From Mya arenaria (lineage: Eukaryota; Mollusca; Bivalvia; Myida; Myidae): DNA of 64,000 nucleotides. Position numbers and translations under genes: made by a program. The stretch lies in assembly GCF_026914265.1 (NCBI RefSeq), contig NC_069125.1:70448046-70512045 (forward strand), read 5' to 3'. Positions 35,572 to 48,059 of this stretch are shown here, in pieces. Under the pieces are notes generated by a model. That model searched no databases. It was not told where the DNA came from and saw only the letters and a program-made list of their open reading frames with translations. Position 1 is the first letter of the stretch, and each line of letters starts with the position of its first letter.

Positions 35572-38500
35572 TTAGCGTTTCAAATGTTTTGGGTTCCAAC
35601 CGACGCGTGTAGACCTGGTTCCTGCAAGATAAGGCGGACGTGCGTATTTGGTCATGTCCGCCTGCCTGAGCCTCTGTTGTAGATGCAGTTTCTCATCTGT
35701 GGTCCTCTGCAAGCTTTCCTCCAGGCTCGTGTTGGATCGCCGCAGCCCCTCATTTTTACGGACGCTGTCATAGAGCTGTCTCTCAAGGTCCTGTCTCTCA
35801 CGGTCCGCCTCCTCCAGTAGCGTCTTCTGTCGCTCCATTTCCTGCCGGATATCGCTTGTCTCCCGAATGTGCTTTTCCTGCAATATTCTGAAAAGAAACA
35901 TGTTCTTAATGGATTACTATGTTTGTACCTCAAAAGATGTGTAAACAACGACAGACAAGTGTAAATGAAATTGACTGTATACCGTGAATGAAATACGTGA
36001 CTTTGTTAAATATGCCCAAAACCTGACAAGCGTTAATTGCTAGTTCACTTACCTCATATGTTGTTCCAGCGACTTAATCTTCACCTCGAGGTTTTTCTTG
36101 TCCTTGTTGAGAAGCTGCACCTCCTTCTCTAAAATGACCTTGTCGCGCGTGAGAGAGCGGAGGCGGCCGTGGCGTTCCTCGTGATCAACCTTAAGGCGCT
36201 CCAAGGCCGCCTGCAGCACCCGGTAATCCGCCTCCTTGGCGTGGAGCACGTGCTCCAGACCCACCCGCTCCCGCTCCTTTTCCTCCAACTGAAAAATGAA
36301 ATGCACAGCGCATTGTTTTTGTTTAACCTTTTAAAGCAGTTTGCTTAAGAGAAAACACTACTTATACGGATAATACGATTGGCAACTTCAGTTAAACGGA
36401 AGAAATGTGATTGTCATGAATGTGTGCATGCTAATGTAGAATGGGACAAACAACCCTCTTCTAAATATATATATATATAAACCTATAAATACAATACTAT
36501 TATACAACACACAACCAACGTTTAAAAGACATATTAAAATGTACAATACAAGTGAATAATGACACGAAATAGAAACAATACAAACATATTGAATTAGATG
36601 ATAAATTAATAATGTAAGCAATAATAGTATAATATAACTCGCCAGGCTATGATACAGTATAACTATTTAGATACGAATTCTTTTAAATTCGATGAAGAAC
36701 TAATAGATAAATATTGAGCAGTCACATCTTTGACTTCCAAAAAGCATGAACTAGAATATATGGAACAGGTAAAGATAGATTTTAGACCAATGGAATTTAA
36801 GTTAATTATATGAAACCTGTTTAAGAGATAAACCCATACAGAACATACGACAAGTACAAACTGAACAGTTGGATTGGGGATAACCAGTTTACACTAATAA
36901 TACAACTGTCAGCTGATATTACAGTATTGAGACTCGACTTGTTTCTATCCTCACCTCTTCCTGTATCTGTCCAGTCTTGCTTTTCAGCTGTCGCTCCAAT
37001 TCCTTGTTACGCTCCGCCGCCGCCTCAAACTGCTCTTGTTTCTTCTCCATCTGGCATCAATGATAATGTTCTTTAGTTTCACCAATTTGTACAAACTTTT
37101 TCGGTAACATTTTTCAAGAAGAGACTCTCATTAAAATCGAATCCCACTACGTTACGTTAGGGCATCTAGGGGTCAGCTCAGACTGCCCTTTGCATTAGCC
37201 ACAACAACTAGCGGATCCAGGTCCAAGTTTACTTTTACTTTCAATATAGGAGAAAAAAGGAATAAACTTCGCACACAATGCACCATTTCGGACAAGAAAT
37301 TGTTAATCTTTTCTTGGGGGATAAGCCCAAACACTCCTGCCAACACTTCAACCATATAATTTTCGGTTCTGAGAGAGGGGTGCAGGTCAAAAGATTACAC
37401 GTACCCCCTCTAAAGTCAAATCCTGGGTCCGCCTCTGACAGCGTAATGAAATGAAGTGAACGTCACGATATGATTAAATTGAGAATAAACTCTGCACAGC
37501 CTGAGGGTAGAGTATGTTTCTTTAGCAAGTCAGCAATGTTTACCTGTTGTTTAAGACTGTTTACCAGCTCTGCGAACGTTTCTATATCCGCCTTGAGTTT
37601 CTCCCTCTCCTCTGTGGCCTTCTCCAGATCGCCTTGCAGTTCATCGTGTTTGTGCTGCGAGAAAAACACAGACTGGATATTTCTCAATAAAATATATACC
37701 TGTACATAAGTACATTTTACCACAAAATTAGGGAAATACGATTGAGCACGTTTCGTATTTTAGGGCTGTATTCCAGGGAGATATTCTCCATGAGTTAACA
37801 CTGTCGACAACGTAATATAGAATAATTGAACAACAAGAAAAAAAAGTAACACCGCTACACCACCATAACCACGTGTCTTGTTAATGAATCTCGCACCTGT
37901 AGTGAAGTGAGCTGAGCTCTGTCCGCCTCCCGACCATTCTCGATGTTGGCCCGCAGCTGCCGCAACTCTTCCCGAATCTCGTCCTTCATTCTGAAACACA
38001 TACTTGTAACACTCGAATCAAATTTAATAGTGGTTTTGCAAATTGTCATTCGCAAGTGATAGACCCCCCTTCTGAATCCAGAAAATTGCAAGTAGTAATT
38101 CAATAAGTGAAGCAGTTAAATGTAGTAGTGAAGTATATGCAGCATATCGAGGGGCGAAAGCGAAAAGGTTCTATCTTTTTCTTTATTTAATGTCACTTAG
38201 AACCTTTTCGCATTCACCCCTTGATATGCATCACTCACAAAAACTGTGGTCCACCTACCTTTCAAGGTCGTGTTGGCGGACGGTCGTGTCGATGACAACA
38301 TCCCCGGCGGACCCCGGTTCCTCACAGATGGCACCCACCGCTCCATTCCTCGGATCCGCCACTGATATGCTTTCAACCTGACGTTGACGATATACTTTTT
38401 ACATTTGCGTAATCCTAAGCTTTAGTGTTTCTTATAATGTAATCATCAGTTTGACTCGGCGTATCATTATGTCCACGATATACAGTTAACCAGTGAACAA

Positions 38501-40198
38501 ATAAATTCTGTAACATCGAATTGACGAATCCATTTATACTCGTATAGTATATTGCGTAAATACATTATTGAAAACAAACGCCAAGAATAAAAGTGAAATG
38601 GCTGAATTCCAAATATCAGTGTACGGGTCACAGACTAGGGTAACGCTTGATATTTGATATCGTAACTTACAGGTGAATGATTTGTTTGGACGAACTTGAT
38701 ACCGGGTTGGTAAAGTACGGGAAAGGCGCAGGTTATCGGTACATTTCATTTGTCATATCATGGCATGTGAACAAAATTGAAAGGAAATTTGATTAACTTC
38801 AGCACAATAAGGCCACTCAAAACTGATGTTTTGTTCGTCGGAATTTTGCGCACTTGCTTCTCATACAATGTAAACAAATAGTTTAAGTCTTTTTTAAGCG
38901 ACCGTTCCTGTTGATCACCAAATATCACACAAATGCCCTAACAGGCAAAAATGGCCCGAAATTGCCTCCAAATACATACTGGTAAAAACTGGTAAAATTG
39001 CCTCCAAATACATACTGGTAAAATTGCCTCCAAATACATACTTGTGAATTTGCTTCCAAATACAATTTTATATGTTTCGGACAACTCCCGGAAGACTTTT
39101 CACCAGTTGCAGATATAAAAGTGAAAAATTGATGGGGCTTGCAATGAGAAGAGAGAATTTAGATGTTATCATTTTAAATATCAATTGGATAAGTCAAAAT
39201 GGTTTCGCCTTTAAACGATGATTTGAAAAGGGAAGTGAATTTTCTTATGACAACGTTGTATGCCCATAAGGTAATAAAAAGTCCTACTACTCACCGGGCG
39301 GGGAAAGGTTCCCCCTACCTTGGTTGGACGCCCAATCTGCCGTAGGGAACCGCCTGCATTATGGAAAGAGGTTTACAGAGGATCGAAATGTAACCGTGTT
39401 TGAAATACCTTTAAATAAGGTACATGAGATATGAAATAAGTAAATTTTAATCAAAAGCATGGCACCAGTCGAAAACAAATTGTATAATAATTTGAATGTG
39501 AAAATGACTGGAACATAATATATATATTTATGAGGGTGTAACCCATCTTTTTTGGTACGCGTTGGGATTAAAGAGGGCGATACGCAAAAGTGAGGAACTC
39601 AAAATTAGACATACGGTACCCAGGCGCAAAATAGTTTACAATCATTATTATTTGTTCCGCATGTTTCTGGTGGACTATGTCAAAGGAACGTTCGGTATGC
39701 AACATATGTGATGGACTATGTGTACCGTATAAAAGACAACGTACCGGAAGAGAGTGAGGATGAAAGGGAGATGTTTTCTCGTGTCCCCTCAAGTTGCTGT
39801 GCCACCTGCGAGAGGCCGAGTGCCCTGAGGGCCGCCAGCATGGACGGGTACACATCCGGTGGTCGCTTCAGAATCACGTACAACAGGTCTTCTGTGAGGT
39901 CCGCGTCGCCCTTTCCGCTTGACTTTATCTGCAGCCACTGTTCTGGTGTCACCACGCACTTCTCTATAAATGGGTCAATGACTTGATTCACTGGTAACTT
40001 TTTCTTTAAATATCCCCAGTTTCTCAAAATCTTCATTTCATCCTTTGGATTTAAAGTGTTACTTTCCTTTACTTCACCTTTCCATGTCCGAATTATGTTT
40101 TCGATTTCCGTATCTTTATTCGAAAGATTTCTGCCCGCATCAAACCTTTGATCACTCTTTGCCGTCCGCGGACCGTAGACGACCTGGTGTCCGCTCAT
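35572..40198 (-). CDS. CARD-like domain plus coiled-coil protein, complete, eight exons (family member not identified)
   Basis: Exons 39745-40198, 39295-39353, 38259-38377, 37897-37990, 37544-37654, 36955-37050, 36053-36288 and 35572-35887 join with matching phases into 494 residues. Residues about 50-138 look like a six-helix CARD: hydrophobic pattern through DPFIEKCVVTPEQWLQIK (75-92), then DLLYVILKRPPDVYPSMLAA (104-123), LRALG (124-128) and VAQQLEG (132-138). A low-complexity linker (about 139-210) precedes a continuous charged coiled coil (211-467) in exons 4-8. A short basic tail (YARPPYLAGTRSTRVGWNPK) ends the protein. The layout resembles CARD9, but I cannot show orthology. CARDs usually nucleate signalling filaments and coiled coils oligomerise them. 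The start is the first ATG (40198); a TTG three codons upstream is disregarded. Exon 2 is only 59 bases and easy to miss. Confidence 0.8.
37205..37437. mobile_element. Short hAT-like MITE in an intron of the CARD gene
   Basis: The left end CAACTAGCGGATCCAGG and the reverse complement of the right end CAGAGGCGGACCCAGG are similar. The latter matches the usual hAT terminus CAGAGGCGGA. The element is 233 bases, non-coding, and sits between exons 5 and 6. The expected 8-base target duplication is not clear, so the ends may have decayed. Confidence 0.5.
38970..39065. repeat. Small tandem repeat of about 27 bases
   Basis: ATTGCCTCCAAATACATACT is repeated three times with a diverged fourth copy, in intron 2 of the CARD gene. 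Spacers read GGTAAA. Confidence 0.85.
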
Positions 40199-41994
40199 CT
40201 TGAACAATTATTAGCAGAGTTTAACATTATTTCCACTGTAAACAACTTCACTCTTCGAAATGATTTACAGTGAGTAATGCTGTCAGAAACATTATATTCC
40301 CTGTAGTGGAACATTTCTTTGTCTTTAAACAAGGTTTTTGCGTGCTACAGTTGGGAGCGGTCCAAATTGTTACATACATTGTTCAGTTTTTTTTTTTGTA
40401 TTTTGAAAGATAATGAAATGATATATAATACATATTATATGTAATTTCGCAGAATAGAAATCATTGACATATCCTATCCCAGTCCAATTGTTTGGTATAT
40501 GATATTAGAATCATTGACGAGTTGCAGCAATACATGTTCTTTTCCTTTCGCAGTGCTTGCTTCTGTCAGCGTCACTGCCCTTGTTGATGACTGAACTCTG
40601 ACAATCTGAAAAAAGAGTGAAAAAAGCTTTTCATATTAAAGAATGTTAATATAGTTAGACACCTCGTTGTATTTGTATATAGAGCTTTTGAAATAATAAA
40701 ACAGTTTACTCTGTAGCTTAAGCATGTTTATAGATGGTATTTTATTGTGTGAATGTCTCCTGAAAACGTAACAACTGTTGACATGTCAAGGTCTAATTTA
40801 CATCTCCGTACCATTGTCTTATTATTTCCCTTTCTACAAATTAATATGATTTAACTTTCAATTGATATATTCTATTAACAGTGGTGATATGGTTATTTTG
40901 TTAAAAAGTAATTACATCTACGTTCAAATATGAAAAATATTAATACATAAAGCAATATGGTAGTGGTTTGACTTACGAAATATTCAAATCTCTTACTGAC
41001 GATGTGCGCGCTAAATTTAAAATGTACTTTAATGGCAGGTTTGTTATTGTTATTCATGCATTTTTTTTATTCAAACTGGCCGTTGGAAATGTCCAAAAGG
41101 TTAAGAGAAGTTATCATGGTTTTCAATTCATTTCATTTCATGCCAAACATAAATAATTTATTATTTACCTTAGGGATAAGAATACACAATGAACACACAT
41201 ATAGTTGTGCCACAGACGGGATACTTTAATCGGATTCGTTATTGGCAGCTCATATCTATTTCACATAGTATAAGTCACAATTACTTAATTTTGCACATTA
41301 ATGAAAATGGTAAGTAAAATGGTTAATGCAATTCAAGAAATTCACGTATAAATTGTACAACACAGTATATTTGTGTAAGTAATTTCCTTTCAAAGATGAA
41401 TATATTATGATATTAATGTTTCATTCGAATTGTCCACAAATGAAACATTAGCTTAGTAACTGCACACCCGCTCACAAAGATATGCTAGGCCAGAGTTAAA
41501 ACCAGAGTTAAAACTTCAGCTCAATATTATGAAATGTAAAAAGCTCAGGAAAGCTGTACCCACCACACCTTGCAACGAGCATGAACAAATAATGCACTTA
41601 CGCCGTGTATGTTCAATTTTAACATATTCAGAGCGACATTAATTTCTAATGCACGTCTGTCTGTCACTTTTATCACGAGTTCTGACGGCCGCTACTTTAT
41701 CCATTCAAAACCCTTACAGCGAGTTTCGAACGCGATAGTTTTTGGAATTATATCATTATCTTTTATACTGAATTGAAAATATTTAAAACATACTTAAGCT
41801 GCTTTTGTTCTACTTCTAACCTTCCTGTCAATACAAAACAGTTTGTTTATTCAGACCATCGTATACTTGCTAATTGTTGAGTTTGCAATCATGAGAAGTT
41901 TATTGTGAATATTATAAATGCTCATTTTTGATAATAAGTATTATTAAACTAGATATAATAACTATGAATTTCTGTTCTCATACATGCTCCTGGC

Positions 41995-42298
41995 CTGGTA
42001 TTCATAAAACATCTTAATTCATTTTCTTACTTAAGTCATTTTCTTACTTAAGTCATTTTCTTACTTAAGTAATTTCCTTACTTATGTCATTTTCTTACTT
42101 AAGTCATTTCCTTAGGTTAAGTATCTCACTGGTCATGACAAAATAACTAATTAATATCTAAAATACTTATTTTTCATTGAAGTTAGGCAATACACATTAC
42201 TTGATTAAACCCCCCACCTTTTTTCTTATTTTGACCATGAACATTTTAGAAATCGACATTAGTTACGAAATGACTTAAGATGTTTTATGAAGACCAGC
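41995..42298. mobile_element. MITE with an internal tandem repeat
   Basis: The left end CCTGGTATTCATAAAACATCTTAA and the reverse complement of the right end GCTGGTCTTCATAAAACATCTTAA match at 21 of 24 bases. Just inside the left end a unit CATTTTCTTACTTAAGT is repeated five times (42020-42115) with small changes. The element is 304 bases and non-coding; target duplication unresolved. Confidence 0.65.
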
Positions 42299-42478
42299 TC
42301 ATTTTTTATTATCATATCCTTTATTTACTAAAAGAGTTTAAAATTTCCCTTATTCATTCAAAGCTTGCATCAGACTTAACACATAAATAGAAACATTAAA
42401 CCTTAAGTTTATAATTTTTGTTTTAACAGCACTTGGGATTTTTATGCGCCAGAGGGTGGCATATAGTTATCTGATCTT

Positions 42479-43080
42479 CCGCCCGTTCATCCGTCCGTCC
42501 CCCGGGTTTTCCGAACGCTAAGGGCCAGGGGCCTTAAACTTTGCAAACAGATTGTTCATAACCAACAGACCTTGAGATTACCTCAGCAGAAAAAATCGGT
42601 TTCTGATCAATATATGAAGTACACTTAGGCCATGGGATCTTAAACTTACTAGGTAGGTAGGTCAAGACCATGATATGAATTTTGACGGGTCAGTTGGTCT
42701 AAGTTTAATGTCGTGGTGAACTACATTTGAAAATCAGTTTACATTCAATATCTGAAGAACACTATGGGCCAAGACACCTAACCTAGTAGGCAGGTTGGTA
42801 ACCAACAGATCGGAACCCTATTGTTTTTAGTGGGTCAGATGTCAAGGTCGATGTGACGGTAAGGTGAAAATACGCAAAACATGCAATTGATAAAAAACCT
42901 GGATGAGGTCCCTCAAACTTGACCAGCACCCTTACTATTTTGACGTCAGTTGGTCAAAAGCCAAGGTTGTGGTGACCTTGAGCTGAAAATCTGTTGTTTT
43001 TTTCAATAACTGTAGAATACTTGAAACCCGGTACTTCCAACTTGAAATTCTGGTAAATTGCATCTGCTTCCTTGTAGTCA
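42479..43080 (+). repeat. Tandem array of about 150-base units with a CCGT head
   Basis: CCGTCCGTCC at the start is followed by GGGTTTTCCGAACG, and then about four diverged units. Each carries an AAACTTACTAGGTAGGTAGG-like or CCTAGTAGGCAGGTTGG-like block, a GGTCAAG or TCAAGGTC core, and GAAAATC(A/T)GTTT. It precedes the FABP upstream module. Confidence 0.7.
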
Positions 43081-43284
43081 TGTTTCATAAACTTTTGCGG
43101 CGTCTTCAACGTCTTGTAACGTTCTTTAAAAGTAAAATCTTCAAGGCGATGCTCTGTCCCAACCCCGTTCGGTACAGCGTATTCAGGGTCTGTTCAGTAT
43201 CATTACTCGGGACTCGAGAGGGTAGTACGGGCGCGGCAGGGGTTGGGGTTACCCCCAACTACATGTGTACATATGAACTATTTA

Positions 43285-43897
43285 TAAGGTTGTCGAACAT
43301 TTCAAATATTTTCATTGTTAGAAACTGAAAACGTATGCTATGCTTTACATTAAAGCAAAATAAAACTAAAAACAAAGATTCTGACAATACTAATTAAGAA
43401 AGGGTACTAATTAAACGATAGACTTCAAGTGCGCTCAGATTGGATATTAGTTATATAAGTTTATTAGATTTCTTTTTAATCGCAGAATGTTGGAGAAGTT
43501 AAAAAACAATCTGCGGTTTGTCATCTGTTATGTTGTAATAGGTTTAAGATAAAGAATGAAGTAACGACCATGATCATTTTCCTTTAAGATTTCTGACTTC
43601 GAAAGTCGTCATTTTTTCAAAACTGATTTATCTATATTTGAATCAAATGGTTTGACCGCATACATGTAAGATCTTCCTATCATTAACGTTAATTAACATA
43701 TAACTTATCTAGTACTTACACTATGATATGTGTCTGGCCATTTACTCCTGGTGATGTCGCGATAGCCAACACTGATACGGATAAAATACACTCCCTTTAT
43801 CTGATATTGCAGTGGGCGCAGATATCACGCTAGTTACATTTCGGCTCTCCTGAGAAACAGTTGTGTTTGCACGCAGACAGTTTTCAGATTTCCAGTC
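43285..43897 (+). promoter_or_regulatory. FABP upstream module, copy 1 (promoter region and 5' UTR)
   Basis: This stretch aligns in order with 60640-61112 plus 62641-62738 upstream of the second FABP gene. Shared words include TAGAAACTG, ATACATGTAAG, CGTTAATTAACATATAAC versus TATTAATTAACACATAAC, and just before the ATG the almost identical CTCCTGAGAAACAGTTGTGTTTGCACG. Conservation of the last 100 bases suggests 5' UTR and core promoter. No TATA box is obvious. Part of the module also occurs at 57960-58340 without a gene. Confidence 0.65.
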
Positions 43898-46800
43898 ATG
43901 GCTCTTGTAGGAAAATGGGAATATGTGTCCGCAGAGAATCTGGATGAGTACATGACCGTTGCAGGTAAGTGTAGCTTTAACTTTTTTTAACGTCGATTAA
44001 TCATGCATAATTAGTTGCACCCAACCTCAAAAACGGTAAATGCGAACTTTGTGAAAAAAACAGCGACCAGAACCCTTTATTCATGGAAAGTCGCGTACAA
44101 CCAGGTTTACATATTGATAGGACCTTTTCGGGTGGACATGTCTTGTCATTGCCATTAATTGGTATTACATGTATTTGAACGCAGTGAACACTGTGAACTA
44201 GTGTATGTATAATTTTCTGTTGAAAATCTCTCCGAGGTACGAAGTTTATGGTGATTATTGATGAAACGGTTGCAAGTATGAACCAATAAATTATAACCTG
44301 CCGCTACCGATGGACCAGGCATCACATTTTTACATTATAGTCAATCGGGCATGCGAAGAATAACATAAAGTAACGGACCAAGCAGCTTTGTGATTGCAGT
44401 CGTAATTGCTGCTTTACACACATAATACCTGTGATTGCAGCTGTACGTAGCTACTACCTTACACTAATACTTGATGCATCTCTGCGACAAAGATAAACTG
44501 GTACATGGACGGGAACCACTGCATCGCCAACCCAAAAACTGTATTTAGCTGCAAAGCTCTGTAATAGATATCCCATCAACACATCGTTAATCGAATCATT
44601 AGGGACAGAGACAAACAAGATACAATTAAGGGATGCCGAGGGGGGTTTGTGGTTGTGTGTTGAAAATAATTAATTCTTCAGATGAATGCTTGTTTTATAA
44701 AGACAACATGACTCAGTCTTCCTGATTACATCCACTGCAGGATACAACTTGTAAACGATTGCATTATCATGTGGTGTGATGATGAAATATTTACGGGTAC
44801 GCGCAAACTCAGCTAGTTCAGGGTCCACATGCATTTGATAAAACTATCTCAATTCGCTGAACACTTCGGCCATATATCATGGAGTGGGTGTGTGAAGGGG
44901 TTATGCATATAAATACTCTATGAGATGAATGCCTTTTTTTATTAATACAACATGACCCAGTCTCCTTGATAACATCCAGAGTTCGATATGACTTTTATTC
45001 GTTTGCGTATCCGGGCGTGTGATAATGAAAGCTTTACGTGTCCAAACGCAGCTATCATTTCAGGGGCCACATGCATTTGATAAAACAATTTCATTTGCAA
45101 AACACTTGAAACCAAGGATTAAAACTCATCGAGCCTGTATTTTACTTGCAGGAAAACGTATTAACAATATCGTTCAAAAATCGAAATCAAAAACTTCATT
45201 GAGAAGACTGTGGTTGCAAACATGTTCATTCACTCAGAGCTTGTTTGAGTTGTCAAATGTTATAAAACATTAATTCAAACAAGGGCATTGAGATAAGACA
45301 GTGATTCATTTGGTAAAGGGGAAAGAAGTGTTCCATGGTTGACAGCAATGATTACTTTTCTATTTCATGGGTTTAGGCATATGTACCTCTTTATCTGGTT
45401 GACGAGAAAGAACTTCAAGCTTCATTCTTAAAGCCATTGGTCTTTGATATATTTTCTTTCGTATGACAGAAAAACGATATGTATACATGGAGAGTTCTTG
45501 TAATTTTGGTCGGGTTTTATTGCATTAAAACAGAAAAGCTCATCCCTGTTTGAAAACCTCCCCTCAATATTATAAAAAAAACGTATTTCTTAACAACCTC
45601 TTAAGAGATGCAAGAAATTAACGTTATTCAACCCTGTGAACGTTACGAGTGAAAACGGATCCCAGACATGAACGTAGAACAACCAGTTCTACGAAATGGT
45701 CCTAGAGCGATATCCTTAAAAAAAGTAAAATAATGCATTTGTATAAAGAAAAAATAGTAATTTATTAATAAAAAATCTACGCAGTGATTACAGTGTAGTA
45801 ATGAACATTGGTAGCCTTGACCTACATCATCTAAGTAATATAATAGTAGTATGTTTAGTGTTTTGAACGGTCAGACTGACCAGTGGCGATCAGTGACCGG
45901 AGATACACCACTGAATCCAGCAGCCGAGTGTTTATTATCCCCGAACCTATTACTAAGGTTATGTCTATATCCATGTTTTGATAACTTGACTGCCTTGTGA
46001 AGAGTATTTTGATAGTAAGGTAAAAACAGCAACAACAAACGTTACAATCATATATATGTTATACGAAAAGTAAATAAATATGTTAGTACCATGCTTATTT
46101 ATTTCGTAGAATGTAAAGCATGTGTTGAACGAAAACTACTTTTGTTAGTATTATGAAATATCCCGCCGAAACGTTGGTTCCCTTATTGCAGCGGTTCCCG
46201 ACAACCTGAAGGAAGTGGCAAAGAACAGCAAGCCATCCCTGGAGATCACGAACTCCGGGGACCAGTGGACGCTCAAGACGACCGTGAGTGACAAGGTCAA
46301 GGACACGACCTTCACATTGGGTCAGGAGTTCGAGACAAAGTCGCTCACCGGACAGGACCTGAAGGTAGTGGACCGCTGCCTACCAATACAAATGAGTTTT
46401 TATTTAGAAGCATACATTATTGCTATATTGAATTAACGTGAATTCTAGACAAACGAACTACTAGTATAACTAATATCAATAATTGTTGCCTAGTGTTCGT
46501 GCGTTTGTGAAGTATCATTTAAGAGAAAACATTCATCGAATGATAGGACGCGAGCTTGTTAATCGCGTAATACTTGTTTGTTTTGTGTAAATAATATTTA
46601 TTTAACAATTACAAATTTGCAGGAATACGCATCTGTATATCTTGAACATTATTTTTAACTTGCCTCTCTTTTTTCGTGGCATTTGTATGGAACGACAACT
46701 CTTCATGAACTCATTCTTTTTAAAAGCTCTTCAAATAATTAATTTTAATGATTTGAAAACCTCTAAAAACAGAATGAGTTGGTTGATGTAGATTAAGCTT

Positions 46801-47705
46801 CCCCTAAAACTGGCTTCATGTATTTTTCAGTGCGTGGTTACCATGGAGGGCGAGAAAATGGTGGAGACGCAGAAGGCAGGTGACGTGACCACCATCGTCA
46901 CGCGCGAGGTGCAGGGGGACCAACTCGTGTCGGTATGCATTACCCACCACTTAAAGAAGCATTTGAAACAATTCAAAACTGAAACCTAATTATAGTTTTG
47001 TAAAGTGAAAACTTTATTCTTTTGAACCAATTGGTCGGGGTTTTGATCTCTTTCTAAGCTCACGAACAGATGGAAATGGCATTTTCGCTCTGCCTGTGAA
47101 ATTGTGACAGTGGCAGATTTTAATTTTCGATTTCAGCTCCAGACTCATTCTTTAGAAAAGTATTATATTTTATTCAGTTAAACGAGACTTTTATGCCTGC
47201 GTTCGTCGTAATAGAGCGGACATGTAGGCACACTGGTAATCGAATACGAATAGCAGCTGCATTGTAAGCCACCGACCATAATTAAGACCACGTTCGCCGT
47301 AATTGCGGAAATAATTGGCACAAACAGAAATCATGATTTCACAGAGTTCTACCGTGATTAACAGCATTTGGAATGCCATAAAAGAATGGTGAATATTCAG
47401 TTAATAATTTGCACGAAGTTCGGTCTCTCGAGAACGAGTATATTATGAGATTCATTGTACTTGGATTGTTAACATCATTAATTAGAAATTATGCAGCGCT
47501 GCTACTGTACGTGATATAACGATATGCGAGCGCTTGTCCGTTTTGGACACGGATACTGACTTTTCGAATTGTCCAGAGTGGAGTTTAAAATACGGTATGG
47601 AACGACGAGAAAGGACACGGCCATTTAACCTTATTGTACGTTGCCTTATTTCAGAAAATGACGCTCGGCGGCTCCACAGCTACAGTGACCTTCAAGCGGG
47701 CTTAG
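43898..47705 (+). CDS. Intracellular fatty-acid-binding protein, complete, four exons
   Basis: Exons 43898-43964, 46192-46364, 46831-46932 and 47655-47705 give 130 residues in the four-exon plan typical of the FABP/CRABP family (usual length 127-140). The start MALVGKWE and ENLDEYM match the family signature around the first strand. ITNSGDQWTLKTT and LGQEFETKS follow in exon 2, and VTREVQGDQLV in exon 3. FABPs are ten-strand beta barrels that carry fatty acids in the cytosol. Arg105 (REV) is in the place of the first carboxylate-binding Arg. The canonical C-terminal R-x-Y is replaced: Val125 and Phe127 in TATVTFKRA. A poly(A) signal follows at 47785. The gene is duplicated at 62739. All introns are GT-AG; intron 1 is 2.2 kb with an internal duplication. 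Confidence 0.93.
44682..45110. repeat. Direct duplication inside FABP intron 1
   Basis: About 190 bases (44682-44875) recur at about 44926-45110. Shared words include ACAACATGAC(T/C)CAGTCT, CGTGTGATAATGAAA-like text and GGTCCACATGCATTTGATAAAAC. Divergence is around one base in five, so it is not recent. No coding function is seen. Confidence 0.7.
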
Positions 47706-47784
47706 TGACCGACACAAGGGAACAACCAAATGATTCATTTGGTTCATTTGTATTATTTTAAATTATTATGAGCTTTTCATGTGT

Positions 47785-47790
47785 AATAAA
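47785..47790 (+). terminator. FABP polyadenylation signal
   Basis: AATAAA lies 80 bases after the FABP stop codon, in an AT-rich 3' UTR. Confidence 0.6.
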
Positions 47791-48059
47791 TATGTCAGAT
47801 AAAGGTTGAAAAAATGATACACGTAGGTTTTGTTACCAATATGTTTTTGTTGCGAAAACTATAGAAATACTATTATTATTTTGTGCTGGAACAGCAAGTT
47901 GAGGTGGGAGAAGTGAGAAAGAACAAAGACAGTTCGCTGCGGGTGGTAGATAATACCATATATAGGCTCTGTCAAGGGTTTTAATTTCTCAAATATAACC
48001 AATATATAAGTCAGCGATACTTTTCTATACAATTGTTGAGCAGAATACCATGCAGTATC

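Larger units (their letters stand above)
40199..43284. other. Spacer between the CARD gene and the first FABP gene
   Basis: The two genes diverge here, so both promoters are within. I recognise a MITE (41995-42298) and a tandem array (42479-43080), listed separately. The rest, about 40.2-41.9 kb, is AT-rich with no supported exon. Confidence 0.45.
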
